5,096 bases of DNA from Candidatus Parcubacteria bacterium. Its GTDB lineage: Bacteria > Patescibacteriota > Minisyncoccia > Phycocordibacterales > PALSA-1337. The DNA is taken from positions 1,214 through 6,309 of the forward strand of contig JAHFMA010000031.1 of assembly GCA_023264475.1 (NCBI GenBank), read 5' to 3'. Of this stretch, positions 1-4,496 are shown piece by piece. Under the pieces are notes generated by a model, which was not told the origin of the DNA, made no database searches, and saw only the letters and a program-made list of their open reading frames with translations. The translations under genes and the position numbers were made by a program. How positions within the stretch are numbered: the stretch's first letter is position 1; the number at the start of each line of letters is the position of its first letter.

Positions 1-1626
1 GGTAGAGCCCTTCATGATGAGATCGCGTATGGAGGGGCTCATCTTGAGGACTTCGTGGATGCCGACACGGCCCTTGTAGCCGTCGTCCTCGGAACCTGGG
101 TTGGCTTTCCAGAATTTGATGTCCTTCCAGTCGTCGCTAGCCTTGACGATCTTCTCGGCCTTGAGAGCGGCGAGCACATGGTCTAAATCGACGGTCTTGC
201 CGAGCTGAGAGAGCTCATCCTTGGACAGATCATAGGGAGTCTTGTTGTCGGTGAGAGCGCGGACGAGGCGTTGACCGATGACGATGTCGAGCGTCGAGAC
301 AAGCAGGAACGGCTCGACCTTCATGTCTAGGAGGCGCGGCACGGCACCGGCGGCGCTGTTTGTGTGGAGGGTCGAGAGCACGAGGTGGCCGGTCAGGGCC
401 GCGTTCACGGCCAGAGCGGCCGTCTCGTTGTCGCGGATCTCACCCACCATGATGATGTCCGGGTCTTGGCGCACTAGGGTGCGGATGCCGCTCGCGAAGC
501 TGAAACCGATCTCCGGACGCACGGCGGTCTGGTTGATGCGGGCCATCTGATATTCGATCGGGTCCTCGATGGTCGAGATGTTGACGTCCGGCTGGTTGAG
601 GATGTCCAGCATAGTATATAGAGAGGTGGTCTTGCCGGAGCCGGTCGGGCCGGTGGTCAGGATCATGCCAGTGGTCAGATTGAGGGCCTTGTGGATGCGC
701 TCTAGGGATTCGCCGTGGAAGTGCAAGAATTCTAGGGTGAAGCCGGAGATGCTCTCTTTGAGGAGGCGCATGACGATCTTTTCTCCATAATAGGTCGGGA
801 GGATAGAGACGCGGAATGAGACCTTTTCGTTATTCATGTCCACCTTGAAACGGCCGTCTTGCGGGAGGCGCTTCTCGTCGAGCTTGAGGTTGGAGAGCAC
901 CTTGATGCGCGCGGAGATAGACGGACCGGCTTGGCGCGGCAGGACCATGGCGTCGTGGAGGAGGCCGTCGATGCGATATCGGACGAGGACTTGCTCTTCC
1001 ATGGGCTCGATATGGATGTCGGAAGCGTCCTGGATGATGGCATGCTTGACGAGGGTGTCGACGATGCGCACCACCGGCAGATCTTCGGCGATCTTCTTGA
1101 GATCGGATTCGCTCACAGCTTCACCCTTCTCTTCGGAGATCATCTTGAGGGTCTCGGTCTCCTTCTGGATGATGTCGCCGAACTCGGCCTTGAGGGACTT
1201 CTGGTATTGGATGAGACAATCCTTGATGGAGTCAGTATTGGTGAGGCGCGGCAGGATCTTGAGATTGACCTTCTTCTTGATGAACTCGATGGCCGAGAGA
1301 TCATCGACGTCGAGCATAGCCACCTCGAGCGTGGCGTCGCCCTTCTTGAAGGCCACGATATTGTGCGTACGGGCGATCGGCTCGGGGATGAGGGAGAGGG
1401 TCTCGAATGGGATCTTCTTGCCTTTGAGGTCCACGAAAGGGATGCCGAGCATGTAGGCCTGCATGCGTCGGAGGTTGTCGGGCGTGATCTTGCCCGCAGT
1501 GATGAGCACATCGCCAAGGCGCTTGTCCTTCTTCTCGGACTCTTTCTTGGCCGCCTCGAGGTCGTCCTTGGAGACGAGGCCGGAATCGAGGATGAATTTG
1601 TAGAGCTGGGCGTCTTCGACGAGCAT
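1..1626 (-). CDS. pilB: PilB/GspE-family type IV pilus / type II secretion assembly ATPase, 3' end missing
   Basis: This is a cytoplasmic hexameric ATPase that powers extension of type IV pili or type II pseudopili. The 542 codons visible run off the left edge, where perhaps a few tens of residues are missing. An N-terminal MshEN/T2SSE_N-like domain covers about residues 1-140, followed by a charged linker. The N2 domain has the ASDIHIEP (201-208), YRIDG and RLPQDGRF (253-260) motifs. The RecA-like ATPase domain shows Walker A GPTGSGKT (326-333, K332), the Asp box TIEDPIEY (around E354-D355), Walker B DPDIIMVGEIRD (388-399, E396) and the His box with H414 and H421. The C-terminal GYKGRVGIHEVL motif begins at about residue 516. 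The usual tetracysteine zinc site is absent: TDNK (459-462) stands where CxxC is expected. The ATG at 1626 gives the normal family N-terminus, with an in-frame TAG at 1668-1666 upstream. Neighbouring genes do not separate PilB from GspE. PilB is preferred because type IV pili are common in Patescibacteria. Confidence 0.95.
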   Translation of the reverse strand, partial: MLVEDAQLYKFILDSGLVSKDDLEAAKKESEKKDKRLGDVLITAGKITPDNLRRMQAYMLGIPFVDLKGKKIPFETLSLIPEPIARTHNIVAFKKGDATLEVAMLDVDDLSAIEFIKKKVNLKILPRLTNTDSIKDCLIQYQKSLKAEFGDIIQKETETLKMISEEKGEAVSESDLKKIAEDLPVVRIVDTLVKHAIIQDASDIHIEPMEEQVLVRYRIDGLLHDAMVLPRQAGPSISARIKVLSNLKLDEKRLPQDGRFKVDMNNEKVSFRVSILPTYYGEKIVMRLLKESISGFTLEFLHFHGESLERIHKALNLTTGMILTTGPTGSGKTTSLYTMLDILNQPDVNISTIEDPIEYQMARINQTAVRPEIGFSFASGIRTLVRQDPDIIMVGEIRDNETAALAVNAALTGHLVLSTLHTNSAAGAVPRLLDMKVEPFLLVSTLDIVIGQRLVRALTDNKTPYDLSKDELSQLGKTVDLDHVLAALKAEKIVKASDDWKDIKFWKANPGSEDDGYKGRVGIHEVLKMSPSIRDLIMKGST

Positions 1627-1634
1627 ATGCGTAT

Positions 1635-1643
1635 ATTGTAACA
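1635..1643 (-). promoter_or_regulatory. Extended -10 promoter candidate for the PilB-like gene
   Basis: On the minus strand the bases read TGT-TACAAT, matching the extended -10 pattern TGnTATAAT at five of six hexamer bases. No convincing -35 is seen, since that position falls inside the terminator hairpin at 1655-1682. The predicted transcription start is near 1628, only about two bases before the ATG at 1626, so the mRNA would be leaderless or nearly so. An overlapping TATATT at 1649-1644 is an alternative -10. This is inferred from motif matching only. Confidence 0.45.
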
Positions 1644-1650
1644 AATATAG

Positions 1651-1682
1651 AAAAGCCCCGCATGGCTATAGCCATGCGGGGC
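1651..1682 (-). terminator. Intrinsic terminator after the two-membrane-segment gene
   Basis: A perfect 12-base-pair inverted repeat (1655-1666 with 1671-1682, arm GCCCCGCATGGC) surrounds a TATA loop. On the minus strand it is followed by TTTT and then an AT-rich tract. It lies 17 bases beyond the TGA of the 1700-2395 gene and before the PilB-like start, so it should end the former transcript and insulate the latter gene. On the plus strand no T-tract follows, which makes the direction clear. Confidence 0.88.
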
Positions 1683-1699
1683 GGAACTGACCTAAGGAT

Positions 1700-2395
1700 T
1701 CAGGGGTACATCTTGTCTAGCTTGTCTGACTCAAAGCGCATCTCGGCCAGAGCGTAGCACTCCTTCTTGGTGAGACTGCAAAGCCCGAAACGGGCCGCCG
1801 CCTCGCGGAGGCGATACAGCTCCTCGCGCCGGACGTGCGCGCTCGAACGGTGCAAGATCAGGCTCTCGAGGACGGGATGCGGCGCTGCTGCTTCTTCAGC
1901 GCCGCGCCTCTCTGCGATGATCACAGAATGCGCTATCTCGATCATCCGACACGCCTGCACCGTCTTAGAGAAATCTTCTTTCAACGGATTAGAGTGACCA
2001 GGCGAGATCACAGCGACTGTATCGCAGAAGCGCTTCAGCTGATGCTCCAGGCAGCCTAGTCTGACATCGGCTCGATGATAAGCTTTGTAGAGGTCACGAA
2101 ATAGCCATGCTATCGCCAAGGCGCAGAAGACCCAGAATATCAAAAGGTAAAGAGGCTTGATATTTAAGGGGTAACGCGCCATGACTCCGAACCAGAAGAA
2201 AGCGATGGACCAAGATATGGTCATCCGCAACGAACTGGTCTTGAACGACAGCAGACCTTTGTACCTAGACAATGCATCCAAGAGGTATCCTCTGCCGTAC
2301 ACATTGGACTCATATGAGTTGACGGCTTCGAACGGTATGACGCTGAGCAGCATTTCCGTAGTGTCGACGAGCGCTCTTCGTTGATCTTTATTCAT
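1700..2395 (-). CDS. Unrecognised protein with two predicted membrane segments
   Basis: I do not recognise this 231-residue protein. Two hydrophobic stretches (about residues 58-76 and 81-99) are separated by a short loop containing RYPLNIKP. The flanks are rich in basic residues (such as FRDLYKAYHR after the second segment), which fits a hairpin anchor with both ends in the cytoplasm. The remaining C-terminal part of about 130 residues is charged and probably helical, with several cysteines (115, 124, 149, 206, 213) but no metal-site spacing that I can identify. There is no signal peptide, and no catalytic motif is visible. The ATG at 2395 has no Shine-Dalgarno motif, only A-rich sequence before it. 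Support for a real gene is a near-consensus promoter upstream and a strong intrinsic terminator 17 bases after its TGA. Codon use is less biased than in nusA or hppA, suggesting low expression or more recent acquisition. Confidence 0.8.
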   Translation of the reverse strand: MNKDQRRALVDTTEMLLSVIPFEAVNSYESNVYGRGYLLDALSRYKGLLSFKTSSLRMTISWSIAFFWFGVMARYPLNIKPLYLLIFWVFCALAIAWLFRDLYKAYHRADVRLGCLEHQLKRFCDTVAVISPGHSNPLKEDFSKTVQACRMIEIAHSVIIAERRGAEEAAAPHPVLESLILHRSSAHVRREELYRLREAAARFGLCSLTKKECYALAEMRFESDKLDKMYP

Positions 2396-2416
2396 TTTTC
2401 AAATGCCTGTTTCGGA

Positions 2417-2495
2417 CCATGGGGTTTCGGCCCATCCATAGAGCTTCCGGCCCCGTGGATACTTCATGCAATCCGGAATAGTTCGGCAGCTATTC
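2417..2495 (-). promoter_or_regulatory. Folded 5' leader of the two-membrane-segment gene
   Basis: The predicted transcript starts near 2497, giving a leader of about 100 bases. Its first bases can form a hairpin: 2495-2490 pairs with 2481-2476, six base pairs around an eight-base loop. Further down, several inverted repeats compete. ATGGG (2435-2431) can pair with CCCAT (2423-2419). ATCCA (2460-2456) can pair with TGGAT (2438-2434). A longer CCACGGGG/CCCCATGG pairing (2458-2451 with 2424-2417) contains one A-C mismatch. These are mutually exclusive in part. It matches no riboswitch class that I recognise. Confidence 0.35.
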
Positions 2496-2503
2496 TGTAG
2501 CGC

Positions 2504-2532
2504 TTTATACATTATTTATGCACGATTGTCAA
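2504..2532 (-). promoter_or_regulatory. Sigma-70-type promoter for the two-membrane-segment gene
   Basis: The minus strand carries a perfect TTGACA -35 (2532-2527), a 17-base spacer and a TATAAA -10 (2509-2504), five of six to consensus. Transcription should start near 2497, about 100 bases before the ATG at 2395. This is one of the two strongest promoter matches in the window. Confidence 0.75.
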
Positions 2533-2542
2533 AATATAGGAC

Positions 2543-2570
2543 TTGCATTCCATACAAGATGTGGTATGCT
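2543..2570 (+). promoter_or_regulatory. Promoter candidate for nusA (extended -10)
   Basis: TTGCAT (2543-2548) is separated by 16 bases from TATGCT (2565-2570), which is preceded by TGG to give an extended -10 pattern. The hexamers are only partial matches (three of six and four of six). The predicted start near 2577 gives a leader of about 93 bases before the nusA ATG. It lies back to back with the minus-strand promoter at 2504-2532. Confidence 0.4.
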
Positions 2571-2585
2571 TTCTTCATCAGCTCG

Positions 2586-2613
2586 TTCGCCGGTCCGGCG
2601 GACTTGTTTGTTA
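2586..2613 (+). other. Hairpin with T-rich tail in the nusA leader, possible attenuator
   Basis: The bases at 2586-2592 and 2596-2602 form a seven-pair stem (one G-U pair) around a GTC loop, followed by CTTGTTTGTT. The shape resembles a weak intrinsic terminator inside the predicted nusA 5' leader. A small second stem, GGGC/GCCC (2617-2620 with 2627-2630), follows. The T-tract is interrupted by G residues, so termination efficiency would be partial at best. Confidence 0.3.
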
Positions 2614-2669
2614 AAAGGGCCTCATAGCCCACGTTAAAACTTAATAACAGCAGAATAACAGCTACATAT

Positions 2670-3872
2670 ATGTTCGACCTAAAGACAATCAATTCCGTCG
2701 TCCAACAGCTCGAGGAAGAGCGCGGCATCCCGCGCGACAAGACCCTCGAAGCTATCGCTATGGCCTTCGCCACGGCCTATAAGAAGGAGTACGGCAAGAA
2801 GGGCCAGATCGTGCGCGCTTCATTCGATGAGAATACCGGCCAGGTGGAGTTCTGGCAGGTCAAGATCGTCGTCGACCGCGAACAAGTGATCATGGAGGGC
2901 GACGCCGAGCCCGAAGGCGACCTCAAGGATACCGCCGTCGAAGACATCAAGATCCGCTTCAATCCGGAACAGCACATGCTCATCGAAGATGCCAAGAGGA
3001 TCAAGCGCGACGCCGTCGTCGGCGATGAGCTGGTCTTCCCGCTCGAAGCCAAGGCCGACTTCGGTCGCATCGCCGCTCAAACCGCCAAGCAGATCATCAT
3101 CCAGAAGATCCGTGAGGCCGAGAAGGTCTCGGTCATGGGCGAATATGGCGAGAAGGAGGGCGAGATCGTAGCCGGAATCGTCGAACGCGTCGAGCGCGGC
3201 GTCGTCTACATCGATATGGGCCGCGCCGTCGGCGTCATCCCCTACGAGGAGCAGATCCCGAGCGAGCGCTGGAAGACCGGCGACCGCATCCGCGCCTATC
3301 TCTATGCCGTCGAGGAAACCCCTCGCGGCATCGTCCTCAAGCTCTCCCGCGCCCATCCGCGCTTCTTGGCCAAGCTCTTCGAGACTGAGGCCCCGGAGAT
3401 CGCTGCCGGCACCGTGGAGATCAAGGCTATCGCTCGTGAAGCCGGCTCCCGCTCCAAAGTCTCCGTCGTCTCTCATGACCCGCATATCGACCCGATCGGC
3501 TCCATGGTCGGCCAGCGCGGCGTGCGCGTCGGCACGGTGACCTCTGAGCTCTCCGGCGAGAAGATCGACATCGTCGAATGGAACGAGGACCCGGCTCTCT
3601 TCATCGAAGAGGCCCTCTCCCCTGCCGAAGTAGTCTCCATCGAGCTCATCGACTCCGAGCACCGCGCCATCGTGATCGTCACCGAGGACGAGCAGTCGCT
3701 CGCCATCGGCAAGGGCGGCCAGAACGTGCGCCTCGCGGCCAAGCTCACTGGCTGGAAGATCGACATCAAATCCGCCGGCGGCGCCACCCTCGACGAGGAG
3801 GAGCCTGGCGAGGCCGAGGAAGAGGTCACACCGACCATTGAAGAGAAGGTTCCGGAAGCTCCCAAGGCATAA
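2670..3872 (+). CDS. nusA: Transcription termination/antitermination factor NusA
   Basis: NusA binds RNA polymerase and nascent RNA and modulates pausing, intrinsic termination and antitermination. The 400 residues show the full bacterial core. The N-terminal polymerase-binding domain (about 1-155) ends in the family motif FGRIAAQTAKQIIIQKIREA (131-150). An S1 domain covers about 160-228. KH1 (about 235-305) contains DPIGSMVGQRGVRV and GEKIDIVEW. KH2 (about 310-370) contains AIGKGGQNVRLAAKLTGWKI. An acidic tail of about 30 residues follows; there are no E. coli-type C-terminal acidic repeat domains, as in many bacterial NusA proteins. The N-terminal domain carries additional sequence around residues 72-105 compared with the E. 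coli protein as I remember it. The ATG at 2670 gives the expected N-terminus but has no Shine-Dalgarno motif. The gene appears monocistronic: rimP and infB, its usual operon partners, are not adjacent. Its codons are strongly biased to C-ending forms. Confidence 0.97.
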   Translation: MFDLKTINSVVQQLEEERGIPRDKTLEAIAMAFATAYKKEYGKKGQIVRASFDENTGQVEFWQVKIVVDREQVIMEGDAEPEGDLKDTAVEDIKIRFNPEQHMLIEDAKRIKRDAVVGDELVFPLEAKADFGRIAAQTAKQIIIQKIREAEKVSVMGEYGEKEGEIVAGIVERVERGVVYIDMGRAVGVIPYEEQIPSERWKTGDRIRAYLYAVEETPRGIVLKLSRAHPRFLAKLFETEAPEIAAGTVEIKAIAREAGSRSKVSVVSHDPHIDPIGSMVGQRGVRVGTVTSELSGEKIDIVEWNEDPALFIEEALSPAEVVSIELIDSEHRAIVIVTEDEQSLAIGKGGQNVRLAAKLTGWKIDIKSAGGATLDEEEPGEAEEEVTPTIEEKVPEAPKA

Positions 3873-3893
3873 ATAAATACATCCATGAATGAA

Positions 3894-3921
3894 AAAGCCG
3901 GTACTATATAGGGCCGGCTTT
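3894..3921. terminator. Bidirectional intrinsic terminator between nusA and the acidic ORF
   Basis: AAAGCCGG (3894-3901) pairs with CCGGCTTT (3914-3921) around a 12-base loop. It lies 21 bases after the nusA TAA and 16 bases after the TGA of the converging minus-strand gene. On the minus strand the stem runs into CTTTTTCATT, a good T-tract. On the plus strand the tail is TTTGCTGTT, which is poorer. It probably serves both genes, more strongly in the minus direction. Confidence 0.8.
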
Positions 3922-3937
3922 GCTGTTATGAAAACAA

Positions 3938-4324
3938 TCAGGCAGATCTGGCCTCACACTTCTCTTTTGCGATTCGCAATCGAGCGGCATTCACAGCATC
4001 ATTGATCTGTTCCTTCTCGATATCCGTAAGCTCAGCGAATATCTCATCGAGATCACCGATTGGCAGTTCGTTCTCGATTGAGGACACAACGCTTCCGATG
4101 ATCTGTTTGAGCTCTGATTCCTGCAGTTCTGTCAGTGGATCTTTGGCGAAGTGGCCATTCAATTCATCGTCGCCATCGACTAAACCTTCTCCTGTTACTA
4201 ATGGTGCGACTTCTTCGTCTCCTTCCAACACCAGTAGAAGTGACGACTCGTACTCTGGCAACTGGCTTTTTTGACCAGGCAAATCTAACAACCGGCGCTT
4301 GACCGGTACAGGCAGATTGCACAT
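3938..4324 (-). CDS. Small acidic protein of unknown function
   Basis: I do not recognise this 128-residue protein. The N-terminus is short and basic (about residues 8-20, PVKRRLLDLPGQK). Most of the rest is strongly acidic, and the C-terminal half (about 64-124) looks helical, with regularly spaced hydrophobic and Glu/Lys residues that could make a helical bundle or short coiled coil. No signal peptide, membrane segment or catalytic motif is visible. Cysteines occur only at positions 3 and 123, and Met only at the start. An in-frame TAA lies two codons upstream of the ATG at 4324, fixing the start among ATG codons; there is no Shine-Dalgarno motif. A near-consensus promoter upstream and a terminator downstream support a real single-gene unit. 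Its codons (TTG, CCA, GGA, TCA, GTA) contrast with the GCC/CTC/ATC-rich flanking genes, which may mean low expression or horizontal transfer. Confidence 0.75.
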   Translation of the reverse strand: MCNLPVPVKRRLLDLPGQKSQLPEYESSLLLVLEGDEEVAPLVTGEGLVDGDDELNGHFAKDPLTELQESELKQIIGSVVSSIENELPIGDLDEIFAELTDIEKEQINDAVNAARLRIAKEKCEARSA

Positions 4325-4366
4325 ACGCTTTTAATGTTCAATTTTGTCGTGCTAAAACCAGACCCA

Positions 4367-4394
4367 ATTGTACCTTATATATGATATCTGTCAA
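4367..4394 (-). promoter_or_regulatory. Sigma-70-type promoter for the small acidic ORF
   Basis: The minus strand has a perfect TTGACA -35 (4394-4389), a 16-base spacer and a TACAAT -10 (4372-4367), five of six to consensus. Transcription would start near 4360, giving a leader of about 36 bases. The match strongly supports expression of the small ORF that follows. Confidence 0.75.
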
Positions 4395-4416
4395 CCCTAC
4401 CAAATGAGCCGTTTTC

Positions 4417-4425
4417 TGCTAGAAT
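4417..4425 (+). promoter_or_regulatory. Extended -10 promoter candidate for hppA
   Basis: TGC-TAGAAT matches the extended -10 pattern with five of six hexamer bases. No good -35 is present at the correct spacing. The predicted start is near 4432, inside the left arm of the hairpin that begins at 4427. An alternative upstream -10, TATGAT (4380-4385), also lacks a clear -35. Confidence 0.45.
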
Positions 4426-4426
4426 C

Positions 4427-4457
4427 GCCCTATTAGCTTTGTAATAAGGGCTTTTTT
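4427..4457 (+). terminator. Terminator-like hairpin with T-tract upstream of hppA
   Basis: GCCCTATTA (4427-4435) pairs with TAATAAGGGC (4442-4451) through nine base pairs with one bulged A (4446) and a six-base loop, followed directly by TTTTTT. It has the form of a good plus-strand intrinsic terminator, yet no plus-strand gene ends nearby: nusA stops about 550 bases earlier and has its own terminator. It may block readthrough or act as an attenuator for hppA. Confidence 0.7.
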
Positions 4458-4470
4458 ATTCGCTTTAACA

Positions 4471-4485
4471 TCCCTGAAAAAGGGA
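4471..4485 (+). promoter_or_regulatory. Small hairpin covering the possible hppA ribosome site
   Basis: TCCCT (4471-4475) and AGGGA (4481-4485) form a perfect five-pair stem with a GAAAA loop. AGGGA is the only Shine-Dalgarno-like sequence before the ATG at 4497, with an 11-base gap, somewhat longer than usual. If it is the ribosome site, the stem would hide it. If it is not, hppA lacks a Shine-Dalgarno like its neighbours. Confidence 0.4.
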
Positions 4486-4496
4486 CACGTACCATA

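Noticed and set aside
278..790. Plus-strand frames of 90 and 73 codons inside the PilB-like gene
   Set aside because: They overlap the Walker A and B regions in antisense and give Arg/Ser/Met-rich products with no motif.
859..1641. Long plus-strand open frame of 260 codons opposite the PilB-like gene
   Set aside because: It lies in exact antisense register to a gene with unmistakable Walker motifs; the biased codons of that gene simply lack TTA, CTA and TCA, which keeps the opposite frame open. Its product is a repetitive Asp/Glu/Leu-rich string with no family character.
2516..2773. Minus-strand frame of 85 codons across the nusA start and leader
   Set aside because: Its N-terminal half is antisense to nusA codons, and the hydrophobic stretch comes from the AT-rich leader. 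No promoter or ribosome site supports it.
2820..3662. Long minus-strand open frame of 280 codons opposite nusA
   Set aside because: Same antisense-register effect: the codon bias of nusA removes stops. The product is low-complexity, Asp/Leu/Gly-rich, and nusA is certain.
1700..3940. Alternative genetic code with UGA as a sense codon (as in some Patescibacteria)
   Set aside because: The two orphan genes end in TGA followed closely by terminators, and the conserved genes contain no in-frame TGA.
4002..4274. Plus-strand Ser-rich frame of 90 codons opposite the acidic ORF
   Set aside because: The product is low-complexity Ser/Pro/Asn. The minus-strand frame is longer and has a fitting promoter, start and terminator.
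4392..4496. Fluoride or other known riboswitch before hppA
   Set aside because: Pyrophosphatase genes sometimes follow such elements, but I could not find the conserved fluoride riboswitch core; only simple hairpins are visible.
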